Assembly (NCBI RefSeq): GCF_014649955.1
Contig: NZ_BMUA01000015.1
Coordinates: forward strand, 62,001 to 126,000
DNA from: Streptomyces violascens
GTDB lineage: Bacteria > Actinomycetota > Actinomycetes > Streptomycetales > Streptomycetaceae
Direction of reading: 5' to 3'
Length of the DNA: 64,000 nt
Under the pieces are notes generated by a model. It searched no databases. It was not told the DNA's origin and saw only the letters and a program-made list of their open reading frames with translations. Position 1 is the first letter of the stretch; each line of letters begins with the position of its first letter. The position numbers and the translations under genes were made by a program. Shown here piece by piece: positions 14,968 to 24,204 of the stretch.

Positions 14968-15337
14968 GCTCCGGCGCGTCGCGGGATGCGGGCCCAGTAA
15001 CGCCCCCTTAGGGTGACGGACCATGACCCGCATCCGCACCGGCCCCGGCCCGGGAGTTCTCACCCTGTCGACGGAGCGTCACCTCGATGAGGCAGTGGCG
15101 CTTTTCGTGTGACTCAGGGTGACTCGGGAGGGTGCCGGATTGGCTTTCCCGCCGTAGGTGGGGGCAGGATGCTTCCCCAAGGACTTCGTCCAGGGGGGAC
15201 CCCCCATGGACGCGAGGGTCGTGACCCGGGTGCGGGGACTGTCCGAGGGCCCTGGCAGCATCGGCTTCGCTGTACCCAACATGCGGCTTCCGCCGCGTGG
15301 CACGCCTCACAGGCAAGAAGAACACGGGAGTAAGAAC
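14968..15337. other. Upstream region of hup
   Basis: The 370 bases contain no supported gene. An unusually long leader or distant promoter for hup is likely; GCTGTACCCAACATG at about 15270 could be part of a promoter. The ribosome binding site for hup is GGGAGTAAGAAC. Confidence 0.4.
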
Positions 15338-15619
15338 ATGAACCGCAGTGAGCTGGTGGCCGCGCTGGCCGACCGCGCCGAGGTGACCCGCAAGGACGCC
15401 GACGCCGTGCTGGCCGCTCTCGCCGAGACCGTCGGCGAGATCGTCGCCAAGGGCGACGAGAAGGTCACCATCCCCGGCTTCCTGACCTTCGAGCGCACCC
15501 ACCGTGCCGCTCGTACCGCTCGTAACCCGCAGACCGGCGACCCGATCAACATCCCGGCCGGCTACAGCGTGAAGGTCTCCGCGGGCTCGAAGCTCAAGGA
15601 AGCCGCCAAGGGCAAGTAA
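15338..15619 (+). CDS. hupA: HU-family DNA-binding protein
   Basis: 93 residues, the standard HU length without the Lys-rich tail of the second streptomycete HU. The signature GFLTFERTHRAARTARNPQTG covers the DNA-bending arm with the intercalating Pro in RNPQTGDPI. The helix-rich N-terminal dimer domain is MNRSELVAALADRAEVTRKDA. It binds and bends DNA as a nucleoid protein. Monocistronic, with a strong terminator at 15659-15694. Between malic enzyme and murA, as in other Streptomyces. Confidence 0.93.
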   Translation: MNRSELVAALADRAEVTRKDADAVLAALAETVGEIVAKGDEKVTIPGFLTFERTHRAARTARNPQTGDPINIPAGYSVKVSAGSKLKEAAKGK

Positions 15620-15658
15620 GCGTTCCTTGCTCTGCAAGGCCGCTTGGCAGCAACACTG

Positions 15659-15694
15659 AGGGCGGCCACCCTGGAAACAGGGTGGCCGCCCTTT
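15659..15694 (+). terminator. Strong intrinsic terminator of hup
   Basis: AGGGCGGCCACCCTG and CAGGGTGGCCGCCCT form a perfect 15-bp stem with a GAAA loop followed by TTT, 40 bases after the stop. Confidence 0.95.
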
Positions 15695-15799
15695 TGCGTC
15701 GGCCCGCGGGCCGTGCTTGCTTCTTGTGCAGTTCCCGCGTCCCTGACAGCACTGGTGCCGGCCCGCGCGGGGGTGCAGGGGGCGGAGCCCCCTGCACGG

Positions 15800-17140
15800 T
15801 CAGACCAGCGAACCGTTGGGGAGCTCGACCTTCGCGCCCAGGCTCTCCAGCTTCTCCATGAAGTTTTCGTAGCCGCGGTTGATCAGGTCGATGCCGTGGA
15901 CCCGGGACGTGCCCTGGGCCGCCAGGGCGGCGATCAGGTACGAGAAGCCGCCCCGGAGGTCCGGGATGATCAGGTCGGCGCCCTGGAGCTTCGTGGGGCC
16001 GCTCACGACCGCGGAGTGCAGGAAGTTGCGCTGGCCGAAGCGGCAGTCCGAGCCGCCCAGGCACTCGCGGTACAGCTGGATGTGCGCGCCCATCTGGTTC
16101 AGCGCCGAGGTGAAGCCGAGCCGCGACTCGTACACCGTCTCGTGGACGATGGACAGGCCGGTGGCCTGGGTGAGGGCGACGACCAGCGGCTGCTGCCAGT
16201 CGGTCTGGAAGCCGGGGTGCACGTCCGTTTCGAGGGCGATGGACTTGAGCGAGCCGCCGGGGTGCCAGAAGCGGATGCCCTCGTCGTCGATCTCGAAGGC
16301 GCCGCCGACCTTCCGGTAGGTGTTCAGGAACGTCATCATCGAGCGCTGCTGGGCGCCGCGGACGTAGATGTTGCCCTCGGTCGCCAGCGCGGCGGAGGCC
16401 CACGAGGCGGCCTCCAGGCGGTCCGAGAGGGCGCGGTGGGTGTAGCCGCCGAGCTTGTCGACACCGGTGACGCGGATGGTCCGGTCGGTGTCCATGGCGA
16501 TGATCGCGCCCATCTTCTGCAGGACGCAGATGAGGTCCTCGATCTCCGGCTCGACCGCGGCGTTGGAGAGCTCGGTCACACCCTCCGCGAGCACCGCGGT
16601 GAGCAGCACCTGCTCGGTCGCGCCGACCGAGGGGTAGGGCAGCCGGATCTTGCAGCCGCGAAGGCGCTGCGGGGCCTCCAGGTACTGGCCGTCCGCACGC
16701 TTCTCGATGGTCGCGCCGAACTGGCGCAGCACCTCGAAGTGGAAGTCGATGGGCCGGCCGCCGATGTCGCAGCCGCCGAGGCCCGGGATGAAGGCGTGGC
16801 CCAGCCGGTGCAGGAGCGGGCCGCACAGCAGGATCGGGATCCGCGAGGAACCCGCGTGCGCGTCGATGTCGGCGACGTTGGCGGACTCGACGTGGGACGG
16901 GTCGAGGATCAGCTCGCCCGGCTCGTCGCCGGGGCGGACGGTGACGCCGTGCAGCTGCAGCAGGCCCCGTACGACGCGCACGTCGCGGATGTCGGGCACA
17001 TTGCGCAGTCTGCTCGGGCCGCTGCCGAGAAGGGCGGCGACCATCGCCTTCGGCACGAGGTTCTTCGCGCCGCGGACGCGGATCTCGCCCTCGAGCGGGG
17101 TTCCGCCGTGGACAAGCAGTACATCGTCTGTGCCGGTCAT
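15800..17140 (-). CDS. murA: UDP-N-acetylglucosamine 1-carboxyvinyltransferase
   Basis: 446 residues from ATG 17138-17140. MurA transfers enolpyruvate from PEP to UDP-GlcNAc, the first committed step of peptidoglycan synthesis in the cytoplasm. Substrate-binding RGAKN is at residues 23-27. The catalytic Cys is present at residue 124 in GLGGCDIGGRP, so intrinsic fosfomycin resistance by Cys-to-Asp exchange is not expected. Late conserved segments include ALATEGNIYVRGA and DLRGGFSYLIAAL. The frame is open far upstream but only this ATG aligns with the family N-terminus. Convergent with hup, divergent from YqgE. Confidence 0.95.
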   Translation of the reverse strand: MTGTDDVLLVHGGTPLEGEIRVRGAKNLVPKAMVAALLGSGPSRLRNVPDIRDVRVVRGLLQLHGVTVRPGDEPGELILDPSHVESANVADIDAHAGSSRIPILLCGPLLHRLGHAFIPGLGGCDIGGRPIDFHFEVLRQFGATIEKRADGQYLEAPQRLRGCKIRLPYPSVGATEQVLLTAVLAEGVTELSNAAVEPEIEDLICVLQKMGAIIAMDTDRTIRVTGVDKLGGYTHRALSDRLEAASWASAALATEGNIYVRGAQQRSMMTFLNTYRKVGGAFEIDDEGIRFWHPGGSLKSIALETDVHPGFQTDWQQPLVVALTQATGLSIVHETVYESRLGFTSALNQMGAHIQLYRECLGGSDCRFGQRNFLHSAVVSGPTKLQGADLIIPDLRGGFSYLIAALAAQGTSRVHGIDLINRGYENFMEKLESLGAKVELPNGSLV

Positions 17141-17434
17141 GAATCTCGCGTTCCGGAGTGGTCGGGCAAGGGGCAGGGATAAAGGGTAAGGGGCTTTCAC
17201 CCCTGCCCCGTAAGGCCGAGGAGGGTTCACGAAGGTAATGAATTCGCTACAGCACGCTCCGCGCAGGAAATTCAGCGCAGCGTCACGTACCCCGGTACTC
17301 GTCCGGGGGCGCACGAGGGAAGACGCCCTCTTGCTGCCGTGCGCCCGCCCGTCACCCGACCGCCACCCCTCAACGTCGCGCTTCGCGCGGCACCTTCCTA
17401 TCCTCATCGCCCACTTATGCGGGATCATGTCCGC

Positions 17435-17995
17435 ATGACCGAGGTGTCCTCGCTCACAGGGCGGCTGCTCGTCGCGACCCCCGCGCTCGCGGATCCGAAC
17501 TTCGACCGCGCGGTGGTGCTGCTCCTCGACCACGACGAGGAGGGCACGCTCGGCGTGGTCCTGAACCGGCCGACCCCGGTCGGGGTCGGCGACATCCTGG
17601 AGTCCTGGGCGGGGCTGGCCGGCGAGCCCGGTGTGGTCTTCCAGGGCGGCCCGGTCTCGCTCGACTCGGCCCTCGGCGTCGCCGTCATCCCCGGCGACGA
17701 GGGCCCGCTCGGCTGGCGGCGGGTGTACGGGGCGATCGGCCTGGTCGACCTGGAGGCGCCGCCCGAACTGCTCGCCGCCGCCCTCGGCTCGCTGCGGATC
17801 TTCGCCGGGTACGCGGGCTGGGGCCCCGGCCAGCTGGAGGACGAGCTCACCGACGGCGCCTGGTACGTGGTCGAGTCGGAACCCGGTGACGTCTCGTCCC
17901 CGGAACCCGAGAGCCTGTGGCGGGCGGTGCTGCGCCGCCAGCGCAGCGAGCTCGCGATGGTCGCCACCTATCCGGACGATCCCTCGCTCAATTGA
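17435..17995 (+). CDS. YqgE/AlgH family protein
   Basis: 186 residues, typical length. Conserved family blocks are TGRLLVATPAL-x-DPNF at the N-terminus, VLNRPTPVGVGDIL, FQGGPVSLDSALGV and IFAGYAGWGPGQLEDEL. Cytoplasmic; the biochemical role of YqgE/AlgH proteins is not established. The ATG at 17435 lies 12 bases after another ATG in a different frame and fits the family start. Divergent from murA over 294 bases of intergenic DNA. Confidence 0.9.
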   Translation: MTEVSSLTGRLLVATPALADPNFDRAVVLLLDHDEEGTLGVVLNRPTPVGVGDILESWAGLAGEPGVVFQGGPVSLDSALGVAVIPGDEGPLGWRRVYGAIGLVDLEAPPELLAAALGSLRIFAGYAGWGPGQLEDELTDGAWYVVESEPGDVSSPEPESLWRAVLRRQRSELAMVATYPDDPSLN

Positions 17996-18050
17996 CGCCC
18001 CGGCGACGCGCCTCCACCCAATCCGTTTGCCTTCAGTACCCTTGGTGGTT

Positions 18051-18338
18051 ATGAGCACTCTTGAGCCCGAGCGCGGGGCAGGTACGGGGACCCTCGTAGA
18101 GCCGACACCCCAGGTGTCGAACGGCGACGGCGACCACGAGCGCTTCGCCCACTACGTCCAGAAGGACAAGATCATGGCGAGCGCGCTGGACGGCACGCCC
18201 GTCGTCGCGCTCTGCGGCAAGGTCTGGGTGCCGGGGCGCGACCCGAAGAAGTACCCGGTCTGCCCGATGTGCAAGGAGATCTACGAGTCCATGGGCGCCG
18301 GTGGCGACAAGGACAAGGGCGGCAAGGACAAGAAGTAG
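18051..18338 (+). CDS. DUF3039 zinc-ribbon-like protein
   Basis: 95 residues. The central region FAHYVQKDKIMASALDGTPVVALCGKVWVPGRDP followed by PVCPMCKE has C-G-K and C-P-x-C, a probable zinc ribbon, and is strongly conserved in actinobacteria (DUF3039). The C-terminus is a Gly/Asp/Lys tail (GGDKDKGGKDKK). No signal peptide; function unknown. Start: ATG 18051. It lies 55 bases after the YqgE gene and could be co-transcribed. A strong terminator follows. Confidence 0.88.
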   Translation: MSTLEPERGAGTGTLVEPTPQVSNGDGDHERFAHYVQKDKIMASALDGTPVVALCGKVWVPGRDPKKYPVCPMCKEIYESMGAGGDKDKGGKDKK

Positions 18339-18360
18339 CCCCCGGACCGGATGGCCTGCG

Positions 18361-18403
18361 CGGCCCCCTGAGTGTGCGTGACGCACACCCGGGGGGCCGT
18401 TTT
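18361..18403 (+). terminator. Strong intrinsic terminator
   Basis: An inner perfect palindrome, GTGTGCGTGACGCACAC, is flanked by CGGCCCCC and GGGGGGCCG and followed by TTTT, 23 bases after the DUF3039 stop. Confidence 0.9.
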
Positions 18404-18486
18404 GCGTGTGCGGGTTGTCCAGACCTCTTGCCGGGGGCTTTGCCTCCGCCATAACCTCCTCCCTGTTGTGCAGTATGCGAAACGCT

Positions 18487-18505
18487 CGTTGCGTAGGTTG
18501 CAACG
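18487..18505. promoter_or_regulatory. Candidate operator of the sugar ABC operon
   Basis: CGTTGC and GCAACG form an inverted repeat with a seven-base spacer, 22 bases before the GTG start at 18527. The geometry suits a LacI- or GntR-type dimer. It does not resemble the DasR site. Confidence 0.45.
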
Positions 18506-18526
18506 ACCATGGGGAGGATCTCTGCC

Positions 18527-19843
18527 GTGAAGCTCACTGCCCGAACCGCCCGAGCTGCTCTGACTGCCCTGCCGCTGGCGGCACTTGCCCTCGCCGGCCT
18601 GGCCGCCTGCGCCCCGCAGACGTCCGACAACAGCGCCAAGAGCGACGACAGGAGCGGCACCCTGCGGGTCTGGCTCTTCCAGGAGGTGAGCAACGGCCCC
18701 AAACAGCAGGTGGTGGACAAGGCCGTGGCCGCCTTCGAAAAGGCCCACAAGGGCGCCGACGTGCAGGTCGAGTACATACCCGTCGACACCCGCGCCCAGA
18801 AGATCAAGGCCGCCTTCAACGACCCCGCCTCCGCGCCCGACCTGATCGAGTACGGCAACACCGACACGGCCGGCTATGTGAAGGACGGCGGACTCGCCGA
18901 TGTGAGCGCCGAGTTCGCCGCCTGGCCCGAGGCGAAGGACACCGACCCGACGGCGAAGCAGTCCGTCACCGTGGGCGGAAAGGTCTACGGGGCCCCGCTG
19001 TTCGTGGGCGTACGCGCCCTCTACTACCGCACCGACGTCCTCAAGGGCCTCGGCCTCGCCGTGCCCAGGACCCAGGACGAGCTGATCGCGACCGCGAAGA
19101 AGGTCCACCGGGCGAAGCCGGACCTGTACGGGCTCGCGGTGGGCGGCGCCTACACCTACGGCGCGCTGCCCTTCCTGTGGGCCAACGGTGGTGAACTGGC
19201 CACCGAGAACGGCGGGAAATACACCTCGGCGATCGACAGCGAAGCCTCCCGCAAGGGCGTCGCCGCCTACACCTCGCTCTTCGGCGACACCAACTGTCCC
19301 GCCGCCAAGTGCGCGCAGATGGGCGGCAACGCCACCGTCACCGCCTTCGCGAACGGCAAGGCGGCCATGGCGATCGGCGGCGACTTCAACCACGCGGCCG
19401 TCGAGGCGGGGACCGTCAAGGGCAAGTACGCGGTCGTGCCGCTGCCGGGCATCGCGCCGGGCTCGGTCGCCCCGGCCTTCGCGGGCGGCAACAACATCGG
19501 CGTGCTGAAGAGCAGTTCGCACCGCACGCTCGCGGTCGGGCTCATGGAACAGCTCGCCGGCAAGGCCACCCAGCGCGAGCTGTTCGACGCGATGGGCTTC
19601 CTGCCGACGTACACCGACGTGCGCGCGGAGGTCGCGAGGAAGCAGCCGTTCGTCGAGCCGTTCGTGCGCAGCCTGGCGGCGGGTGCCAAGTCCGTTCCCG
19701 TGTCGCCTGGTTGGGGCCAGATCGACTCCTCGCTCGTGCTGCCGACGATGTTCCAGGAGATCGTCAGCGGCAAGAAGGACGTCGCCAAGGCGTCGGCGGA
19801 CGCGGCGAAGAAGATGAACGACGTGTTCGGGGCGGCGGGTTGA
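18527..19843 (+). CDS. Sugar ABC transporter solute-binding lipoprotein
   Basis: 438 residues from GTG 18527, with GGGAGG nine bases upstream; an in-frame ATG at 18509 would place that ribosome binding site inside the gene. The lipoprotein signal ends in LAGLAAC with the lipid-bearing Cys near residue 28. The fold is a family 1 extracellular sugar-binding protein: LRVWLFQEVSN at the start of the domain, VYGAPLFVGVRALYYRTDVL, GGDFNHAAVEAG. It captures an oligosaccharide outside the membrane for the two permeases that overlap its 3' end. No ATPase is encoded; streptomycetes usually share MsiK. With the adjacent GH20 enzyme, the ligand may be a chitin- or GlcNAc-type oligosaccharide. Confidence 0.88.
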   Translation: MKLTARTARAALTALPLAALALAGLAACAPQTSDNSAKSDDRSGTLRVWLFQEVSNGPKQQVVDKAVAAFEKAHKGADVQVEYIPVDTRAQKIKAAFNDPASAPDLIEYGNTDTAGYVKDGGLADVSAEFAAWPEAKDTDPTAKQSVTVGGKVYGAPLFVGVRALYYRTDVLKGLGLAVPRTQDELIATAKKVHRAKPDLYGLAVGGAYTYGALPFLWANGGELATENGGKYTSAIDSEASRKGVAAYTSLFGDTNCPAAKCAQMGGNATVTAFANGKAAMAIGGDFNHAAVEAGTVKGKYAVVPLPGIAPGSVAPAFAGGNNIGVLKSSSHRTLAVGLMEQLAGKATQRELFDAMGFLPTYTDVRAEVARKQPFVEPFVRSLAAGAKSVPVSPGWGQIDSSLVLPTMFQEIVSGKKDVAKASADAAKKMNDVFGAAG

Positions 19844-20790
19844 GCCCCGCGACCGCCACACGGGACGCCGTACGGGTGCCGGTGGCGAAGCCGGCGCCGG
19901 GCCGCCGCTCGCACCGGCAGGGGGGCTGGACCCCGTGGCTCTACCTGGCCCCCGCACTCGCCGTCCTCGGCGCGCTCCTCGTCTACCCGATCTACCAACT
20001 CGGCCTGATCTCGTTCCTGGAATACACCCAGGCCCAGGTCAGCGGCGGTGAGCCGACCAGCTTCCAGGGCCTTGGCAACTACTCCGCGCTCTTCTCGGAC
20101 AGTCAGTTCTGGTCGGTGCTGCTCGCCACGGTCGTCTTCGCGGCCGCCTGCGTGCTGAGCACTCTCGCCGTGGGCTGCGCGCTCGCGGTGCTGCTCACGC
20201 GCGTACGGGCACTGCCCCGGCTCGCGCTGATGCTGGCCGCGCTCGGCGCGTGGGCGACTCCCGCGATCACCGGCTCGACGGTGTGGATGTTCCTCTTCGA
20301 CCCGGACTTCGGCCCGGTCAACCGGGTCCTGGGCCTCGGCGACCACTCGTGGACGTACGGCCGCTACAGCGCGTTCCTGCTCGTCCTGCTCGAAGTGGTG
20401 TGGTGCTCCTTCCCGTTCGTGATGGTCACGGTGTACGCCGGGATCCGGGCGATCCCGGGCGAGGTCCTGGAGGCGGCCGCGCTCGACGGAGCCTCGCAGT
20501 GGCGGATCTGGCGGTCCGTCATGGTCCCGATGCTGCGGCCGATCCTCACGGTCGTCACGATCCAGTCCGTCATCTGGGACTTCAAGGTCTTCACGCAGAT
20601 CTACGTCATGACGAACGGGGGCGGGATCGCGGGCCAGAACCTGGTCCTGAACGTGTACGCGTACCAGAAGGCGTTCGCGTCCTCGCAGTACAGCCTCGGC
20701 TCGGCGATCGGCGTCGTGATGCTGCTGATCCTGCTGGCGGCGACGCTGGTGTATCTGAGGGTGCTGCGGGGGCGGGGGGAGGAGCTGTGA
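19840..20790 (+). CDS. Sugar ABC transporter permease, first subunit
   Basis: About 316 residues if started at TTG 19840, which overlaps the TGA of the binding protein; a GTG at 19876 is an alternative. Six membrane segments begin at WTPWLYLAPALAVLGALLVY. The ATPase-docking EAA loop is EVLEAAALDGASQWRIWRSV. MalF-type inner-membrane component of the importer. Translation coupling on both sides (TTGA and GTGA overlaps) implies one operon with equal expression. Confidence 0.87.
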   Translation: MSPATATRDAVRVPVAKPAPGRRSHRQGGWTPWLYLAPALAVLGALLVYPIYQLGLISFLEYTQAQVSGGEPTSFQGLGNYSALFSDSQFWSVLLATVVFAAACVLSTLAVGCALAVLLTRVRALPRLALMLAALGAWATPAITGSTVWMFLFDPDFGPVNRVLGLGDHSWTYGRYSAFLLVLLEVVWCSFPFVMVTVYAGIRAIPGEVLEAAALDGASQWRIWRSVMVPMLRPILTVVTIQSVIWDFKVFTQIYVMTNGGGIAGQNLVLNVYAYQKAFASSQYSLGSAIGVVMLLILLAATLVYLRVLRGRGEEL

Positions 20791-21644
20791 GTTCCGTACG
20801 TGTTCTTGTGGGTTTCGTACGTGTTCGCCGCCCGGGGCGGTTGGCTGCCGAGGCGGGCGCGCTGGTGGCGGCCGTGGTGGTCGCCTTCCCGCTGTACTGG
20901 ATGGTGCTGTCCGCCTTCAAACCGGCGGGGGAGGTGCAGTCGGCGCACCCCCGGCCCTGGACGCTGTCCCCCTCCCTCGACTCCTTCCGCCGGGTCTTCA
21001 CGCAGCAGGACTTCGGGCGGTACTTCCTCAACAGCCTGGTGGTGGCGGGCTCGGTGGTGCTGCTCTCGGCGCTGATCGCCTTCCTGGCGGCGACGGCGGT
21101 GACGCGCTTCCGGTTCAGGTTCCGCACCACGCTGCTGATCATGTTCCTGGTGGCGCAGATGGTGCCGGTCGAGGCGCTGACGATCCCGCTGTTCTTCCTG
21201 ATGCGGGATCTGGGCCAGCTGAACACCCTGGGCTCGCTGATCCTGCCGCACCTGGCCTTCTCGCTGCCCTTCGCGATCTGGATGCTGCGGGGCTTCGTGA
21301 AGGGGGTGCCGGTGGCGCTGGAGGAGGCGGCGGCGCTGGACGGGGCGAGCCGGACGCGGTTCCTCTGGCAGATCCTGTTCCCGCTGGTGTTTCCGGGGCT
21401 GGTGGCGACAAGCGTCTTCTCCTTCATCGCTGCCTGGAACGACTTCCTGTTCGCGAAGTCGTTCATCATCAGCGACACGTCGCAGTCCACGCTGCCGATG
21501 GCACTGCTCGTCTTCTTCAAGCCGGACGAGAACGACTGGGGCGGGATCATGGCGGCGTCGACGGTGATGACGCTGCCGGTGCTGGTGTTCTTCGTGCTGG
21601 TGCAGCGGAGGCTGGTCTCGGGGGTGGGGGGTGCGGTCAAATGA
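20787..21644 (+). CDS. Sugar ABC transporter permease, second subunit
   Basis: 285 residues from GTG 20787, overlapping the previous stop by four bases. MalG-type permease with six predicted membrane segments; the first is ALVAAVVVAFPLYWMVLSAF. The EAA loop is ALEEAAALDGASRTRFLWQI. It forms the channel with the 19840-20790 product. Confidence 0.88.
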   Translation: MSSVRVLVGFVRVRRPGRLAAEAGALVAAVVVAFPLYWMVLSAFKPAGEVQSAHPRPWTLSPSLDSFRRVFTQQDFGRYFLNSLVVAGSVVLLSALIAFLAATAVTRFRFRFRTTLLIMFLVAQMVPVEALTIPLFFLMRDLGQLNTLGSLILPHLAFSLPFAIWMLRGFVKGVPVALEEAAALDGASRTRFLWQILFPLVFPGLVATSVFSFIAAWNDFLFAKSFIISDTSQSTLPMALLVFFKPDENDWGGIMAASTVMTLPVLVFFVLVQRRLVSGVGGAVK

Positions 21645-22159
21645 CGCCTGGCTCCGCCGGTTCCGAGGGTGCGGCGGGGTTGGCCCTGGGCCGGGCGGGG
21701 GCGCTTGCGCTCTGCCCTGGAGCCCCGGGGGCGTTGTCCCCACCCGCCCGCCCGTTGCCCGGCGTTGGCCGGGCTGTGCTCCTGGGGCTGTGCGCCAGGC
21801 CCTGGGGAGCTTGCCCATCCGCCCGCCCGTTGCCCGGCGTTGGCTGGGCTGGGCCCCTGGGGCTCCGCCCCGGACCCGCCGGGGGCTGCGCCCCTCGCCC
21901 CGCTTCGGGGCTCCGCCCCGGACCCCGGAGGCGCTGGCCCGCCCTCCCCGCGGGGGACTTCGCCCCGCAACGCCCCAGCGGCACGCGCAGCGGCAGATCC
22001 AGCCCCTCCGGCGCTTGAGGAGCGGGGGCCTGGGGGCCGCGCCCCCGATGCCGTCCGCCGTCCGCATCCGACCCGGATCCCCCGGAGGGTCTCGGGAAGG
22101 GGCGGGGCGGGGAAAGAAAGAGCCGCACCCGACACACCGCATCTCAACGAAAGGACCCC
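21645..22159. repeat. GC-rich intergenic repeat block
   Basis: No gene. CCGCCCGCCCGTTGCCCGGCG occurs at 21744 and again at 21819, each time followed by TTGG and CCTGGGGCT, so about 50 bases are repeated at 75-base spacing. GGGGCTCCGCCCCGGACCC occurs twice (21859, 21907). The right part contains CAGCCCCTCCGGCGCTTGAG, a dispersed element that I know from many Streptomyces intergenic regions. Hairpins formed here probably end the ABC transcript. The hexosaminidase promoter must lie at the right end. Confidence 0.7.
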
Positions 22160-23869
22160 ATGGACATCGCCCCGGACACCCACACCCCCAACAGCTCCCG
22201 CGACCCTCACAGCCTCATCCCCGCCCCCACCAGCACCAGCACCCTCCACACGGCCCAAGAACCCCCCACCCGGCACGCCCTGCACCCCCACACCACCCTC
22301 CACACCGCCCCCGGCACCGAACCCCTCGCCGCCCTCCTGCGAGGGACCGTCGGGGCCGCCACCGGGCTGGCGCTCCCCGACGGTGCCACCGGCCAGGACC
22401 GCATCGTGCTGCGGATCAGCCCGGAGGTCGCGGGGCGGCACGGCCCGGAGGGATACCGGCTGTCCACGGACCGCTCCGTCGAGGACGTCGCCGTACTCAT
22501 CGAGGGCGGCAGCGCGGCCGGCGTGTTCCGGGGGATGCAGACGTTCCGTCAGCTGCTCGGGCCGGATGCCTTTCGCCGGGCCCCGCTGGAGAGCGGGCGC
22601 GACTGGGACCTCCCCGGGGTCACCGTCGAAGACGGGCCCCGCTTCGCCTGGCGCGGCCTCATGCTCGACGTCTCACGGCACTTCATGCCGAAGGACGGCG
22701 TGCTGCGCTACCTCGATCTGATCGCCGCCCACAAGCTCAATGTCTTTCATTTCCACCTCACCGACGATCAGGGGTGGCGCGTCGAAATCAAGCGGTACCC
22801 GCGGCTCACCGAGGTCGGAGCCTGGCGCAGTCGTACCAAGTGGGGGCATCGCGCATCACCCCTGTGGGACGAGAAGCCGCACGGGGGCTACTACACCCAG
22901 GAGGACATCCGCGAGATCGTCGCGTACGCCGCCGAGCGGCATATCCGGGTCGTCCCCGAGATCGACATCCCGGGGCATTCGCAGGCCGCCATCGCCGCGT
23001 ACCCCGAACTCGGCAACACCGACGTCATCGACACCGCCTCCCTCTCCGTCTGGGACACCTGGGGCGTCAATCCGAACGTACTCGCCCCCACTGACAACAC
23101 CCTCCGCTTCTACGAAGGGGTGTTGGAGGAGGTGCTCGAGATGTTCCCCGAGGAGACCTCGCCGTTCATTCACATCGGCGGGGACGAGTGCCCCAAGGAG
23201 CAGTGGCAGAAGTCCGACCTCGTACAGGAGCGGATCCGTGAGCTCGGGCTCGCCGGTGAGAACGAGCTCCAGTCCTGGCTCATCCGGCACTTCGACAGCT
23301 GGCTGAGCGCGCGCGGGCGTCGGCTCATCGGGTGGGACGAGATCCTGGAGGGCGGCCTCGCACCCGGCGCCGCCGTCTCGTCCTGGCGCGGCTACGGCGC
23401 CGGGATCGCGGCCGCCGAGGCCGGCCACGACGTCGTGATGTGCCCCGAGCAGCACGTCTACCTCGACCACCGCCAGGCCGGCGGCGAGGACGAGCCGATG
23501 CCCATCGGATACGTACGCACCCTGGAGGACGTCTACCGGTTCGAGCCCGTGCCGCCGCAGCTCGGTCCCGAGGCAGCCGCCCACATCCTCGGCACCCAGG
23601 CCAACGTGTGGACCGAGGTGATGGAGAACCAGTCCCGCGTCGACTACCAGGTGTTCCCCCGGCTCGCAGCCTTCGCCGAGGTGGCCTGGAGCGCCCTGCC
23701 CGCCCCCGCCGACCGCGATTTCGCCGATTTCGAGCGGCGAATGACCGCCCACTACAAGCGACTTGACGCGCTCGGCGTCGACTACCGTCCGCCGACCGGC
23801 CCGTTGCCGTGGCAACAGCGCCCAGGTGTGCTCGGACGCCCGATCGAGGGGGCGCCCCCAAACAGGTGA
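22160..23869 (+). CDS. Beta-N-acetylhexosaminidase, GH20
   Basis: 569 residues from ATG 22160 behind GAAAGGACCCC. An N-terminal GH20b-like domain precedes the catalytic barrel (FAWRGLMLDVSRHFMP, KLNVFHFHLTDDQGW). The catalytic Asp-Glu pair is in HIGGDECPK and the proton-donor context is intact. There is no signal peptide, so the enzyme works inside the cell, probably releasing terminal GlcNAc or GalNAc from oligosaccharides imported by the upstream ABC system. The first 45 residues are a His/Pro/Thr-rich low-complexity tail. Confidence 0.9.
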   Translation: MDIAPDTHTPNSSRDPHSLIPAPTSTSTLHTAQEPPTRHALHPHTTLHTAPGTEPLAALLRGTVGAATGLALPDGATGQDRIVLRISPEVAGRHGPEGYRLSTDRSVEDVAVLIEGGSAAGVFRGMQTFRQLLGPDAFRRAPLESGRDWDLPGVTVEDGPRFAWRGLMLDVSRHFMPKDGVLRYLDLIAAHKLNVFHFHLTDDQGWRVEIKRYPRLTEVGAWRSRTKWGHRASPLWDEKPHGGYYTQEDIREIVAYAAERHIRVVPEIDIPGHSQAAIAAYPELGNTDVIDTASLSVWDTWGVNPNVLAPTDNTLRFYEGVLEEVLEMFPEETSPFIHIGGDECPKEQWQKSDLVQERIRELGLAGENELQSWLIRHFDSWLSARGRRLIGWDEILEGGLAPGAAVSSWRGYGAGIAAAEAGHDVVMCPEQHVYLDHRQAGGEDEPMPIGYVRTLEDVYRFEPVPPQLGPEAAAHILGTQANVWTEVMENQSRVDYQVFPRLAAFAEVAWSALPAPADRDFADFERRMTAHYKRLDALGVDYRPPTGPLPWQQRPGVLGRPIEGAPPNR

Positions 23870-24204
23870 GCCCTGGCTCAAGAGGGTGCTCGGAGGCCGT
23901 GTCCCTGGGAGCGTGACCCCAGGTCACGGCCGCCCCGGCCGTGTCCGGCTGCGAGGAAGACCGCTGTGACGAACACCCGGCGTGCGGAACAAGGCGTACC
24001 GCATAAGTCGTACAAGGCTTTCCAAACCGGAACATTCCCCAGGTCGGGGACGGAAGCATGCTTCGCGGACCCTCCCGTCGGCCGGTCCGGAAGATGTGCC
24101 AGAGTTGCCACGTCCGGGCTGTGAGCACGTACGGTACGGCCATCAGCAGGTGGCTACAGACGGCACAGCCGGTACGGCCGGGACACCGGGAAGGGGCAGC
24201 TGGG
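23870..24204. promoter_or_regulatory. Upstream region of the molybdenum-hydroxylase-like operon
   Basis: The 335 bases contain no supported gene. CGTGACC-CCA-GGTCACG (23912-23928) is a tight palindrome, either an operator or the end of the hexosaminidase transcript. TTGCCA (24105-24110) and TACGGT (24130-24135), 19 bases apart, are a possible promoter 70 bases before the TTG start at 24205. Confidence 0.45.
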
